From Oxalicibacterium flavum (GTDB lineage Bacteria > Pseudomonadota > Gammaproteobacteria > Burkholderiales > Burkholderiaceae_D): DNA of 64,000 nt. The stretch lies in NCBI RefSeq assembly GCF_014635065.1, contig NZ_BMCG01000003.1:124001-188000 (forward strand). Direction: 5' to 3'. Made by a program: the position numbers and the translations under genes. This document shows, piece after piece, positions 10,854 to 20,365 of the stretch (position 1 is its first letter; every line of letters starts with the position of its first letter). The notes below the pieces were generated by a model, which was given only the letters and a program-made list of their open reading frames with translations, had not been told where the DNA came from and searched no databases.

Positions 10854-11058
10854 TTGATACTCCCCTATCAAGACGAATCGCGGATGCGTGGTTGCCTCAT
10901 TGAAAGCGGAAACGCTTCTCGTCTCCAGATCATTTACGCCTTGTTACACTCCCTGCGCAATTTGTAACGCAGCGGCATGATCCCATCATGCGCAAGCCGG
11001 ACCCGGGTTTCTGTGCGGAATCCCACTTTCCCGGCGGTTTGCGCAGGTATGCGTCCCG

Positions 11059-11691
11059 TCAGAACTTGGGGATGTGCAGGGTCTTGCTGATCATCAAGGT
11101 GCCGGACAGCGCGAACAGCAGCGCCACCGGATGCAGCAGCCATGGGCCGATGTCCCATGCACCGCCCCACAACTGTTCGCCGATCAGGGCGCGCGAGGCC
11201 AGCCACGCGAGGATGCCGGTCAGGATCACGCTGGTCGGGATCGGCGTGCCTTCGAAATACGCGACCTTGTCGCCGCCTTCCGAGAGGCTTTCTGCCGTCA
11301 CGTTGAAGCGCGCCAGACGGCTGACGCCGCAGCAGACGAAATAGATGAGGATGGCGCAATCCCAGCCGCCGCGCAGGCCGGCGGCAAAGGCCAGCGCCGC
11401 CGGCGCGATGCCGAAGGAAATCACGTCCGCCAGCGAATCGAGCTCGCGGCCGAGTGCCGAATGCTGGCGCCGCCAGCGCGCGATGCGGCCGTCGAGCACG
11501 TCGAAGATGAAGGCGGCGGGCGCCATCGCTGCTGCCGCATAGAAATGCGTGAGCGACTGGCTGCTCATGTACAGCATGGCAAGGAACACGGCCGCCACGC
11601 CGCAGGCGGCATTGCCGAGCGTAAAGAAGTCGGCCAGATGGAATTCGCGCAGCATCGAGAAATGCTTGCGTACGGGTTTGGGTGTCTGCAT
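11059..11691 (-). CDS. pssA: CDP-diacylglycerol--serine O-phosphatidyltransferase
   Basis: Makes phosphatidylserine, the precursor of phosphatidylethanolamine, in the inner membrane. 210 residues with several hydrophobic helices. The CDP-alcohol phosphatidyltransferase signature D-x2-D-G-x2-A-R-x8-G-x3-D-x3-D is complete, running from DVLDGRIARWR through ALGRELDSLAD (about residues 64-86). The N-terminal LREFHLADFFTLGNAACG is typical of the membrane (type II) enzyme. About 200 bases without a recognised gene separate it from the EF-hand gene. Confidence 0.93.
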   Translation of the reverse strand: MQTPKPVRKHFSMLREFHLADFFTLGNAACGVAAVFLAMLYMSSQSLTHFYAAAAMAPAAFIFDVLDGRIARWRRQHSALGRELDSLADVISFGIAPAALAFAAGLRGGWDCAILIYFVCCGVSRLARFNVTAESLSEGGDKVAYFEGTPIPTSVILTGILAWLASRALIGEQLWGGAWDIGPWLLHPVALLFALSGTLMISKTLHIPKF

Positions 11692-11895
11692 ATGGCGTGT
11701 CGTGCCTGTTATTGTGTGGTGACGCGTCGCGATGGACGGCGCTGAAAGCGCATGTCAGAGTATCGCATCGAACCGGCCGGGATGAGAAGAACTTCGCATG
11801 CTGCCGGCCGGGCGTAAGCCGGTTACCGCACATACGTGCCGAATGGCACGGCGTTACACTGGGTGCCGAACTTCGAACAAGCACAGGAGGAATCC

Positions 11896-12360
11896 ATGTC
11901 ATTTTCCTGCAATTTTTCCGCACGTGCCCGCAAGCAACTCGCCGGTTTGGCGCTGTTGGGTACCGGTGCGCTGATGTCGTTTTCCGCCGTGGCCGCCGAT
12001 GCGCGCAACGATGCCTACCAGAAAGAACGCGAAGCCTGTCTCAGCGGCGCATCGCACCAGGATCGCGCCACCTGCCTGCGCGAAGTGGGCGCTGCCCGCG
12101 GCGAAGCCCGGCGCGGCAACCTGACCGAGAGCCAGAGCTACGACGGCAATGCGAGCCAGCGCTGCAACGCGCTGCCGCCCGCTGACCGCGAGGATTGCAT
12201 CCAGCGCGTGCGTGGCGGAGGCACGGTCTCCGGCAGCGTGGAACAGGGTGGCATCTATCGCGAAACGCGCACGACCGTGATCGCGGAACCGCCGCCGCCA
12301 AGCGCGCCGCCGCCGGCCTACGAGCCGGTACCGGTGGTACCGCCTGCCGCGCCGCGTTGA
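11896..12360 (+). CDS. Secreted protein of unknown function, Cys-containing with Pro-rich tail
   Basis: 154 residues. The signal peptide ends near AVA-AD (about residue 33). The mature part has cysteines in REACLSG, ATCLRE, QRCNALP and EDCIQRV, suggesting two disulfides. The tail is rich in proline (APPPAYEPVPVVPPAAPR). The start ATG at 11896 is preceded by a perfect AGGAGG; an upstream in-frame ATG lacks one. No family recognised. It stands alone, divergent from pssA, and ends before a strong terminator. Confidence 0.7.
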   Translation: MSFSCNFSARARKQLAGLALLGTGALMSFSAVAADARNDAYQKEREACLSGASHQDRATCLREVGAARGEARRGNLTESQSYDGNASQRCNALPPADREDCIQRVRGGGTVSGSVEQGGIYRETRTTVIAEPPPPSAPPPAYEPVPVVPPAAPR

Positions 12361-12381
12361 TGGATTGACGCGCGCTCCAGC

Positions 12382-12413
12382 AAAAACGGCAACCTTCGCG
12401 GGTTGCCGTTTTT
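12382..12413. terminator. Bidirectional terminator
   Basis: AAAAACGGCAACC pairs with GGTTGCCGTTTTT around a 6-base loop. It serves the secreted-protein gene and, from the other side, queC. Confidence 0.9.
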
Positions 12414-12420
12414 GTTCGTG

Positions 12421-13140
12421 CTACGCCTGAATCAGCCGTTTTTCCGCCGCCGCGAACTGGCGGTAGCCGCGAGCGCGCAGTGCGCAGGCCGGGCATTCGC
12501 CGCAGCCATAGCCCCAGTCGTGCAGCGCGCCGCGCTCGCCGAGGTAGCAGGTATGCGTGTCGCGGCGGATCAGGTCAACCAGCGCGGTGCCGCCGACCTC
12601 GCGCGCGAGGCGCCAGGTATCGGCCTTGTCGAGCCACATCAGCGGCGTTTCCAGCGTGAGCCGTGTCGCCATGCCGAGGTTGAGCGCGACCTGCAATGCC
12701 TTGATGGTGTCGTCGCGGCAATCGGGATAGCCGGAGAAGTCGGTTTCGCACATGCCGCCGACCAGCACGTCGAGCCCGCGCCGATAGGCCAGCGTGGCGG
12801 CGACCGTCAGGAACAGCAGGTTGCGGCCGGGCACGAAGGTGTTGGGCAGGCCGTTTTCCTGCATCGCGATCGCGGTCTGGCTGGTCAGCGCGGTGTCGGA
12901 AATCTGCGCGATCAGCGACAGGTCGAGCATGTGGTCGTCGCCGAGCCGCGCATCCCATTCGGCGGAAAAGCCGCGCAGCTGCTGCAGGATGGCGGGCCGC
13001 ACCGCGAGTTCGATGGCGTGCCGCTGGCCGTAGTCGAAGCCCGCCGTTTCCACGCGCGCATAACGCGACAGCGCCCAGGCGAGGCAGGTGGTGGAATCCT
13101 GGCCGCCGCTGAACAGTACCAGTGCGCCTTTTGCAGACAT
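12421..13140 (-). CDS. queC: 7-cyano-7-deazaguanine synthase
   Basis: ATP-dependent conversion of 7-carboxy-7-deazaguanine to preQ0, the queuosine precursor. About 239 residues. The N-terminal PP-loop [14 protein letters not shown] binds [27 protein letters not shown] and [15 protein letters not shown] are family segments. The zinc site is formed by the cysteines of HTCYLGER and [13 protein letters not shown]. Two adjacent ATGs (13143 and 13140) are possible starts; the second has better spacing (seven bases) from AGAGG. Other queuosine genes are not in the window. Confidence 0.96.
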   Translation of the reverse strand: MSAKGALVLFSGGQDSTTCLAWALSRYARVETAGFDYGQRHAIELAVRPAILQQLRGFSAEWDARLGDDHMLDLSLIAQISDTALTSQTAIAMQENGLPNTFVPGRNLLFLTVAATLAYRRGLDVLVGGMCETDFSGYPDCRDDTIKALQVALNLGMATRLTLETPLMWLDKADTWRLAREVGGTALVDLIRRDTHTCYLGERGALHDWGYGCGECPACALRARGYRQFAAAEKRLIQA

Positions 13141-13224
13141 CATGCAACCTCTTGAAGAAGAAAGGGCGGCAACCGGCATGGTTGCCGCCCAGGCAGCGAT
13201 TATATGTGCTGCGCGCCTACGGCG

Positions 13225-13998
13225 TCAGCGCGGCGCGATGCTGCTGATGGTCTGCTCGATGGTGTCGCCTTCTGGCTCGGTGAAGCGCACGCGCACCGGG
13301 TACCAGTTCTTGCCGGGCGCAAACCAGATCTCGATCTTCTGGTCCTTGTCGTCATCGCCGATCACCTTGCTGACCTTGGTCGCCTTCAGGCTGCCGAGGC
13401 CGGTCTGCAGGGTTTCGGATTTGCCGACCTTGAAGCGCCAGACGCTGGCGTTCTTCTGACTGGCGACCACGGTCGAAATCGTCGAGCCGGTCTTGAAGCG
13501 TGCAGGCGTGCTGCGCGCGATCGTCGCAAGCTGCCAGACCACGCTGTTGCGATCCTGTTCGCCGCCCTTGATCGGGAAGGTCTCGTCGGAGGCGTCGAAG
13601 CGGATGGTGTTGGCAGCACGATCGAAGGTGGTGGTCGTGGCGCCCTTGCGGAAGCGTTTCTCGACGGCAGTCTGCGGTGCCAGGCCGTTGGCGTCGATCG
13701 CGCCTTCGCTCTTCGCCTCCAGGATCTTGCCGAGCAGGGAAGCGCGCGTTTCGCTGGCGATCGAATAACGGCCGTCGCCGGCGCGCCATTGCACGTTGGC
13801 GGTGCCATTCAGCGTCAGGCCGTGCTGCACGGCCTGGATCGTGTAGCCGAGATCGGCCGAGGGTGGCGGATTGACGGCGGTCTTCGCGGTTTTCTGGGCC
13901 AGAACGGGCTGTGCCGCCACGGCTAGGATGCTGCTCAACAGCAGCGCAGGAAGGGAAAAAGCCTTTTGATTCATGGTTTTACCGAATGTGATGTTCAT
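13225..13998 (-). CDS. DUF3108 domain secreted protein (second of a tandem pair)
   Basis: 257 residues with an N-terminal signal peptide after a short extension (MNQKAFSLPALLL... AVAAQPVLA). Most of the mature protein is a DUF3108-like domain sharing with its neighbour GTxxVQW/GTIDWQ, the ANTIRF/RNTISF segment, EQDRxSVVWQLA and the terminal WYPVRVRFTEPEGD. Its ATG overlaps the stop of the upstream gene (TAATG at 13996-14000), so the two are translationally coupled. Biochemical role unknown. Confidence 0.8.
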   Translation of the reverse strand: MNITFGKTMNQKAFSLPALLLSSILAVAAQPVLAQKTAKTAVNPPPSADLGYTIQAVQHGLTLNGTANVQWRAGDGRYSIASETRASLLGKILEAKSEGAIDANGLAPQTAVEKRFRKGATTTTFDRAANTIRFDASDETFPIKGGEQDRNSVVWQLATIARSTPARFKTGSTISTVVASQKNASVWRFKVGKSETLQTGLGSLKATKVSKVIGDDDKDQKIEIWFAPGKNWYPVRVRFTEPEGDTIEQTISSIAPR

Positions 13999-15128
13999 TA
14001 TTGAGACCCGGAAGGGTTGGAAACGTTCAGGCGCGTCATGTTCATGTCGAGCACGTCGCCGTTGGGCTCGGTATAGCGCAGCCGTACAGGGTACCAGCCC
14101 AGTGCCGGCGCCAGCCAGAACTCGAGTTTCTGGTCGTAGGAGCCGGGACGCGGCACGCGCAGCAGGTGCCAGGCTTCGGTGGCTTCGCCGTCGACGTCGA
14201 TCTGTTCGAGGCCGACCACGTTGATTTCCCATGGTTCGGCGTCGCGCGTGCCGGCGACCACGATGCGGATCGTGGTGCCGGCCTGGAAATGCTCGGCGTC
14301 GCCGCGGCCGATGCCGGCCAGTTGCCAGACGATGCTGGCGCGATCCTGTTCGGTGCCAAGGCGCGGGTAGCTGTTGGTGGAGGCCGAAAAGCTGATGGTA
14401 TTGCGCTCGCGATGGAAGTGGGTATTGGTTTCCGAACGACGCAGGCGCTTCTCCGCGTACAACTCGGGCGCAATCCCGCTCTGCTCGATGGTGCCGCTGC
14501 TGCGGAAGCGCAGCGCGGTGATGAACAGCACGCCGAACTCGCCATCGATCGCATAGCGCGTGCCGTCGGTCTGCCAGTCGATGGTGCCGCTACCGTGCAT
14601 CGGTTCGCCATCGTGCGGCTTCTTTTCGATGGCGTACTTGATGCGCGCCGAGGGTGGCAGGCTGACGCTGTAGCTCGGCAGGTCGGGTTGCGGATCCGGC
14701 TGCGGATTCGATGGTGAGGCGGCTTCCGCCACGTCGGCCGTTTGCGCGACGTCGGTGTCGTCCGTCTCCGTCAGCATGGCCGGGTCGTCTTCCATGATCG
14801 GCTGTTCTGTCACATCCGTTTCAGGCAGCGGCTCGTCCACCACGGGCGCGGCAGGCGGCGCTGCGGGCCTGGGCTTGACCGATGGCTTGGGTTTCGGCTT
14901 GGGCGCCGGCTTGGCCGGCGGAGGAGGAGGCGGGGGCGGCACCAGCAGGCTGGCGGCGACCACCTGTTCCGGAGGCATCGGCTTTTCCTGTGTCGGCAGC
15001 GGCAGCATGTCGCCGACTTCGGCGATCAGCAGCAGGTGCAGCAGCGCGGAAACGACCAGGATCGGCAGCCAGCGCAGGCGCGATGCGCGCGCGGGAGGGG
15101 AAGGTCGAAGGGCCGCTGCCGGAGTCAT
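13998..15128 (-). CDS. DUF3108 domain protein with TM anchor and TonB-like proline-rich linker
   Basis: 376 residues. One transmembrane helix lies at about 20-40 (LPILVVSALLHLLLIAEVG). A linker at about 60-100 is rich in Pro, Lys and Ala (VPPPPPPPPAKPAPKPKPK), like the periplasm-spanning segment of TonB. An acidic stretch follows, then a DUF3108-like C-terminal domain from about 170. It is the upstream partner of a second DUF3108 gene, with a one-base overlap. Probably an inner-membrane-anchored periplasmic protein; function unknown. Confidence 0.8.
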   Translation of the reverse strand: MTPAAALRPSPPARASRLRWLPILVVSALLHLLLIAEVGDMLPLPTQEKPMPPEQVVAASLLVPPPPPPPPAKPAPKPKPKPSVKPRPAAPPAAPVVDEPLPETDVTEQPIMEDDPAMLTETDDTDVAQTADVAEAASPSNPQPDPQPDLPSYSVSLPPSARIKYAIEKKPHDGEPMHGSGTIDWQTDGTRYAIDGEFGVLFITALRFRSSGTIEQSGIAPELYAEKRLRRSETNTHFHRERNTISFSASTNSYPRLGTEQDRASIVWQLAGIGRGDAEHFQAGTTIRIVVAGTRDAEPWEINVVGLEQIDVDGEATEAWHLLRVPRPGSYDQKLEFWLAPALGWYPVRLRYTEPNGDVLDMNMTRLNVSNPSGSQ

Positions 15129-15220
15129 TGCGCTAGTGTAGCCGCAAGCGCGCGCGGCTGCGTGGCGTTGCGCATTTTGGCAGCACGTAAAATGGCGTTT
15201 TTTGCGAAGTGCCGATCATC

Positions 15221-16507
15221 ATGAAAATGCGATCCTTGCCCCTGCTGTTTGCCGCGCTGTTGGGCGCGTGTTCGTTTGCGCTCGCCGCAGAGCCGGAACG
15301 GGCGCCCATTCGTCTGGGCATGATAGACGGCATGTCCGGGCCCTTTGCCAATGCCGGCGAGGCGGTCGCGCGCAACCTGCAACTGGCGGTCGAGAACGTC
15401 AACGCGCGCGGCGGCGTGCGGCTGGCGGATGGCATGCATCCGCTGCAGCTGGACATCTTCGACAACAAGCAGGGCGTCGAGGAGTCGCTGATCGAACTGC
15501 GGCGGCTCACCGACCGCGGTATTCCATTCGTTTTGCAGGGCAACAGTTCGGCGGTGGCCGCCGCACTGGTCGACGCGGTCGAGCGGCACAACCGGCGCGC
15601 CGGTGGCAGGGAGCGCGTGCTGTTCCTCAACTATTCGGCGGTCGATCCGGCGCTGACCAATGCGCAGTGCAGCTTCTGGCATTTCCGTTTCGATGCGAAC
15701 GCCGACATGCGCATGCATGCGCTGACCGAAGTGATACGCGGCGACGCGCAAGCCAGGCGCGTCTATCTGATCGGCCAGGATTACAGCTTCGGCCGCATGG
15801 TGGCGGAGGCGGCGCGTAGCCAGCTTGCGGCCAAGCGGCCCGACATCCGCATTGTCGGCCACGAGCTGCATCCGGTCGGCAAGATCAAGGACTTCGCGCC
15901 CTACATCGCCAAGATCAAGGCGTCCGGCGCCGACACCGTGGTCACGGGCAACTGGGGCAATGACCTCACGCTGCTGGTGAAGGCGGCGCGCCAGTTCGGC
16001 CTCGACGCCAAGTTCTACACCTTCTACGGCAACAGTCTGGGTGCACCGGCGGCGATCGGCGAGGCCGGCGTCGATCGCGTGCGCGCGGTGGCGGAATGGC
16101 ATCCGAACGCCGGCGGCGCGCAGCCGGGCACCGCGAGCGCGCGCTTCACCGAAGCCTTCCGTGCCCGCTATCCGCAGCCGCAGGACGACTATCCGATGCT
16201 GCGCATGCACGTGATGATCGAGATGCTGGTGCGCGCGATCGAGCAGGCCGGTTCCACCGATGCGGTCGCCGTGGCGCGCGCGCTCGAAGGCGCGCGCTAT
16301 CGCAGCGACTTGCACGATGCCGTCATGCGCGCCGAAGACCATCAGTTGATCCAGCCGCTGTACGTGTCGGTAATGCAGCGCCTCCGCGACGGCCGCATCC
16401 GTTTCGACAACGAGGGCAGCGGCTACGGTTTCCGTACCGAGGCCTATCTGCCGGCGATGCAGACCGCCTTGCCGACTACCTGCCGCATGCAGAGGCCGTC
16501 ACGCTAG
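15221..16507 (+). CDS. Periplasmic ligand-binding protein, branched-chain amino acid (Peripla_BP_6) type
   Basis: 428 residues. The N-terminal signal sequence contains LLGAC, a possible lipobox, but also an ordinary cleavage site (FALA-AE), so lipidation is undecided. The mature part starts PIRLGMIDGMSGPFANAGE, the LivJ-type first strand and ligand loop. FVLQGNSSAVAAAL, YLIGQDYSFGR and VVTGNWGNDLTLL follow. No permease or ATPase genes are adjacent, so it is an orphan and its ligand is unknown. Start is ATG 15221; a GTG at 15209 is in frame. Its TAG stop shares a CTAG with the convergent MFS gene. Confidence 0.85.
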   Translation: MKMRSLPLLFAALLGACSFALAAEPERAPIRLGMIDGMSGPFANAGEAVARNLQLAVENVNARGGVRLADGMHPLQLDIFDNKQGVEESLIELRRLTDRGIPFVLQGNSSAVAAALVDAVERHNRRAGGRERVLFLNYSAVDPALTNAQCSFWHFRFDANADMRMHALTEVIRGDAQARRVYLIGQDYSFGRMVAEAARSQLAAKRPDIRIVGHELHPVGKIKDFAPYIAKIKASGADTVVTGNWGNDLTLLVKAARQFGLDAKFYTFYGNSLGAPAAIGEAGVDRVRAVAEWHPNAGGAQPGTASARFTEAFRARYPQPQDDYPMLRMHVMIEMLVRAIEQAGSTDAVAVARALEGARYRSDLHDAVMRAEDHQLIQPLYVSVMQRLRDGRIRFDNEGSGYGFRTEAYLPAMQTALPTTCRMQRPSR

Positions 16508-17751
16508 CGGCTTTGCGCATCGTCGGCAATGCCGGGAGTGGCAGTCGGCGTACGCAGCCGGCCGGCGAGCCAGGTGGTGATGATGCCGCAGGCTACCGCC
16601 AGGTAGCCGACCGTATCGTAATGCGCGATGTTCCCATCCGCGGTCTGCGTGATGATCAAGCCCGCCAGCAGCGTGGCCGCGCCCGATGAAAGCATCTGTA
16701 CCGACGCCAGCAAGGTCATGAAGGTGCCGCGCACGGACTGTGCCGGCACGCCCGTCACCATTGCCATGCCGGACACCATGCGGCCCGGCACCAGGATGAA
16801 GAAGACGGTGGAATGGAACAGGATCAGCCATAGCGGCGCCGGCCCCAAGTGGGTCACGATCAGGATCGGAATGAAGGACAGCCATGCCACGATGCGGTAC
16901 ATGCGCAGCTTGCCGTGGCGGTCGGCCAGTCTTCCGATCAGTTGCGAGGTGAAGAAGGTGGCGGCACCGCCGCACAGATAGACCAGCGTCAGCAGGTGGT
17001 CGGGCAGGCCGACATTGGTGGTCGTGTATAGCGCGAAGTAGGGGATCACCGTGAAGCCTGCGAACATGATCAGCGAGATGAAGGCAAAGGCCTGCAGATG
17101 GGCTGGTTCACGGATCACCGCGAACAGTTGCTGCGCGATGCTGCCGCTGCGTGGCTGCTGCAGATGTGCCGTCAGGCTCGGCAGTTTGCGGTAGCCGATC
17201 AGCCAGATCAGGCTCGAGATCGCAACGATGAAAAAGAAGGGGGCACGCCAGCCCAGGGACGGAAAGCTGTTGGCGAACAGCAGGCCCAGCGGCACACCGG
17301 CCACCGTCGATATCGAAAACGCCGCCATCACCACGCCCATTGCCTTGCCGCGCCGCTCGAACGGAATCACGTCTGCCACCATGGTTTGCACCATGGCGCC
17401 GAGGATGCCGCCAAAGGCCCCGGCCAGCGCGCGCGCCACCAGCAGGAAGGCATAGCCGGGCGCCAGCCCGCAGGCCAGCGTGGCAATGATGAAGGCGGCG
17501 TACAGCGACAGCAGCAGACGGCGCCGGTCGAAGCGGTCGATGTAGGTTGCCGCCAGCAGGCTGGAAGCAGCCGCGGTGAAGGTGTAGGAAGACAGCAGCA
17601 GGCCGAACTGGTGCGCATCGATCTGCAGCGCGCGGATCAGCTGCGGACCCAGCGGCATCATGATCATGAAGTCCAGGATGTGCGTGAACTGGATGCCGGC
17701 GACGGTCAGCAGGAAGGTGCGTTCGCGGATGCTGGAAGAGGATGGATTCAA
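16504..17751 (-). CDS. MFS transporter, DHA1-like
   Basis: 415 residues with about 12 hydrophobic helices. The N-terminal TM1 FTHILDFMIMMPLGPQL is typical of drug:H+ antiporter-1 relatives. The cytoplasmic loop YIDRFDRRRLLL matches motif A (usually GxxxDRxGRR). The loop PFERRGKAMG between helices 4 and 5 is also conserved. Substrate cannot be told. It overlaps the end of the convergent solute-binding gene by four bases. Divergent neighbours are unrelated. Confidence 0.88.
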   Translation of the reverse strand: MNPSSSSIRERTFLLTVAGIQFTHILDFMIMMPLGPQLIRALQIDAHQFGLLLSSYTFTAAASSLLAATYIDRFDRRRLLLSLYAAFIIATLACGLAPGYAFLLVARALAGAFGGILGAMVQTMVADVIPFERRGKAMGVVMAAFSISTVAGVPLGLLFANSFPSLGWRAPFFFIVAISSLIWLIGYRKLPSLTAHLQQPRSGSIAQQLFAVIREPAHLQAFAFISLIMFAGFTVIPYFALYTTTNVGLPDHLLTLVYLCGGAATFFTSQLIGRLADRHGKLRMYRIVAWLSFIPILIVTHLGPAPLWLILFHSTVFFILVPGRMVSGMAMVTGVPAQSVRGTFMTLLASVQMLSSGAATLLAGLIITQTADGNIAHYDTVGYLAVACGIITTWLAGRLRTPTATPGIADDAQSR

Positions 17752-17803
17752 GAGTATGGGCGGCGCGATGAAATGCCGGTCAATTGCCTGTCGGCGGCAA
17801 GCC

Positions 17804-19363
17804 TCAGCTTGACAGAGTTTCGGCCGCGCTGCAGCAGACGCGATCGCGTCCTGCCGCCTTGGCGGCGTACAGCGCTTCGTCGGCGGCTTTCAGCAACTGC
17901 GCTGCAGTGTGCGTGCCGGTGGGAATGCAGGCCGCGACGCCGGCGCTGACGGTGACCACACCGCTCGGCACGGCACTGTGCGGAATGCCAAGGCCGCGAA
18001 TGGCCAGCCGAATTTTCTCCGCGACGGCAAGGGCGCCGGCCAGATCGGTATCCGGCAGCAGTACCACCATTTCCTCGCCGCCATAGCGGGCCGGCAAATC
18101 GGCGGCGCGGCCGGCACCCTGTTCAAGCAAGACCCTGCCGATCTGGCGCAGGCAGGCATCGCCTTCCGGATGGCCGTAGAGATCGTTGAACTGCTTGAAG
18201 CGGTCGACGTCGATCATGATCAGTGCAATCGAACTCGCATTGCGGGCGGCACGGCTGAATTCGAGTGCCAGCGCGGCGTCGAACTTGCGGCGGTTCGGCA
18301 GGCCGGTCAGGCCGTCGATGGAAGCCAGGTTTTCCAGGTCCGCATTCAGTTTTTCGAGTTGCTCCTTGGCCAGCAGCAGCTCGTACTCTGCCGCGTCGCG
18401 CGCATTGATCTGGAAGATCAGGCGAAAGCCGATGATCCCGAGCAGCAGCAGGAGAAAGGCGGTGATCGAGGTCAGATGGTAGGTCTGCGCCGTCCAGGTA
18501 GAGAGAATGTCTTCCTTGGAAAGGGCGACCGCCACCAGCAGCGGATAGGTGTCGAGATGGCGATAGCTGTACAGGCGTTCGGTATTGTCGAGCCGTGAGG
18601 TCAGCATGGCAGTGCCGACCGGCCCGCGATGGCGGTATTCGTTGAAGACGGGGCCGTGCGAAATGTCGGTGCCGACTCCTACTTCCTCCTGCGCGCGGCG
18701 CACCAGCAGCGTGCCGTCGTCGGTGGTAAGGAAGATGGTGCCGGCCTGGCCGATGTCAAACTCGGCATAGTAGTCGCCGAAGTAGGCGACGTGCACGCTG
18801 GCCAGCACCAGTCCGGCGAATCGTCCCTGCGCATCGGTCAGACGGCGCGTGACCGGTACCACCCATTCGTTGGTGACACGGCTCTGGATCGGCGCACCGA
18901 CGTGCGGCCCGCGTTCGGCGACTTCGCGATGGTACTGAAAGTAGGGGCGATCGGTGATCGTCACATGTCGTACCGGTGCGGGCCGCGAGGTGGCGACCAG
19001 CGTTCCCTGCGCATCGTAGACGCTCAGGCCGGCCAGCATGGCCTGGTTTTCTATCCGCGCGCGCAGGTAGGCGTGCAGGTTCTGCGCGCCGGCATCGTGC
19101 AGATGCCGCTGTTCTTCCACCAGTTCCGCCATCCCGACCAGCAGATTGTCGGCCGAGCGGATTGCGTCCTGCGCATGCTGTGCCAGCGCGCGGGCCATGT
19201 TGGTTGTGGTGCTTTTGCTTTCTGCGATGGTCTGCACGCGCGTTTGCCAGACGCTCCAGACGACGAGGATGATGAGAGAAACGGCGACCAGATACACGAA
19301 GGTCGCGGTGGCGCCCAGCAGGGTGCGCTTCTTGTCGATGAAGGAGTGGATGTCGTCTGGCAA
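17804..19363 (-). CDS. Membrane diguanylate cyclase with periplasmic Cache-type sensor
   Basis: 519 residues. TM1 at about 18-40 and TM2 at about 295-320 enclose a periplasmic region of about 250 residues that resembles a double Cache domain (ITDRPYFQYHR, IQSRVTNEWVVPVTRR). A short coiled segment leads to the GGDEF domain (about 350-510). The active site reads GGEEM, the metal aspartate is in MIDVDRFKQFND, and the inhibitory site RxxD (RAAD) lies five residues before GGEEM. It should make c-di-GMP with product inhibition intact. The signal it senses is unknown. Confidence 0.9.
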   Translation of the reverse strand: MPDDIHSFIDKKRTLLGATATFVYLVAVSLIILVVWSVWQTRVQTIAESKSTTTNMARALAQHAQDAIRSADNLLVGMAELVEEQRHLHDAGAQNLHAYLRARIENQAMLAGLSVYDAQGTLVATSRPAPVRHVTITDRPYFQYHREVAERGPHVGAPIQSRVTNEWVVPVTRRLTDAQGRFAGLVLASVHVAYFGDYYAEFDIGQAGTIFLTTDDGTLLVRRAQEEVGVGTDISHGPVFNEYRHRGPVGTAMLTSRLDNTERLYSYRHLDTYPLLVAVALSKEDILSTWTAQTYHLTSITAFLLLLLGIIGFRLIFQINARDAAEYELLLAKEQLEKLNADLENLASIDGLTGLPNRRKFDAALALEFSRAARNASSIALIMIDVDRFKQFNDLYGHPEGDACLRQIGRVLLEQGAGRAADLPARYGGEEMVVLLPDTDLAGALAVAEKIRLAIRGLGIPHSAVPSGVVTVSAGVAACIPTGTHTAAQLLKAADEALYAAKAAGRDRVCCSAAETLSS

Positions 19364-19563
19364 TGTCGGCTGGCGAGAATGGCTGTGCTGGGCGCTAGTG
19401 TACTTCAGTCGCGCAGGGCAGGAACATGTCTGTCAGGAAAACAGGGCACGCCGTATAATCGCAACACCGCGACCCCCGGGCGCAGTCAGCGTCCAAAGGC
19501 GATGAGCATGCAGCGGCATACCCGCGTTTCGGCAAGCCGGTGTCTATTCGAGGAGATTCGTCA

Positions 19564-20358
19564 ATGATGTGGTTTGCGGCCTACGTGGCGGCCGGTGCGT
19601 TCGTCGGCGTGCTGGCCGGCCTGCTTGGCATCGGTGGCGGCATGACGCTGGTGCCGGTGATGGCGGCCCTGTTCGCGGCTCAGCAGTTTGCGCCCGACCA
19701 TGTGGTGCACATGGCGCTGGCGACCTGCATGGCGTCGGTGGTGTTCACGTCCAGTTCCAGCGTGCGCGAACACCTGAAGTTCAAGGGCGTTGATTTCGAC
19801 ATCGTCAAGCGCATGACGCCCGGCATGGTGATCGGCAGCCTGCTGGCAACCTCTTTCTCTGCCTGGATTCCGCAGCGCATGCTGGCGCTCAGTTTTGCCG
19901 TCATCGTCTTCTGCGGCGCCACCCAGATCCTGTTGAACAAGAAGCCGGAAGCCGCGCGCAGCCTGCCGTCGGCGGGACCGCTGTTCGCGGTCGGCGTGGT
20001 GATCGGCATCATCGCCGGGCTGGTGTCGGCCGGCGGCGCCTTCCTCAGCGTGCCGTTCATGCTGTGGTGCGGCGTACCGATGAAGAAGACCATCGGCACC
20101 GGCGCCATGATGGGCATTCCGCTGGCGATCATGGGGACGATCGGTTACGCGATTTCCGGCTGGAATGTGACCGGGCTGCCGCCAGGCACCATCGGCTTCG
20201 TCTCGATCACGGCACTGGTAGGCATCGTCTGCGGCAGCGTCTTCACGGCACCGATCGGCGCGCGGCTTGCGCACCGGCTGCCGGTACCGACGCTCAAGCG
20301 CATCTTTGCCTGCCTGCTGTACGTGCTGGCGGCCAAGATGCTGTGGACCTACTGGTAG
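19564..20358 (+). CDS. TSUP (TauE/SafE) family membrane permease
   Basis: 264 residues with eight or so hydrophobic helices in two related halves. The repeat motif is seen as GLLGIGGGMTLVPVM (about 16-30) and GLVSAGGAFLSVPFML (about 155-170). The family exports or imports sulfite, sulfonates and other organic anions. The ATG at 19564 is eight bases after AGGAG; a second ATG follows at 19567. No sulfur genes are adjacent, so the substrate is open. Confidence 0.9.
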   Translation: MMWFAAYVAAGAFVGVLAGLLGIGGGMTLVPVMAALFAAQQFAPDHVVHMALATCMASVVFTSSSSVREHLKFKGVDFDIVKRMTPGMVIGSLLATSFSAWIPQRMLALSFAVIVFCGATQILLNKKPEAARSLPSAGPLFAVGVVIGIIAGLVSAGGAFLSVPFMLWCGVPMKKTIGTGAMMGIPLAIMGTIGYAISGWNVTGLPPGTIGFVSITALVGIVCGSVFTAPIGARLAHRLPVPTLKRIFACLLYVLAAKMLWTYW

Positions 20359-20365
20359 GGAAGAC

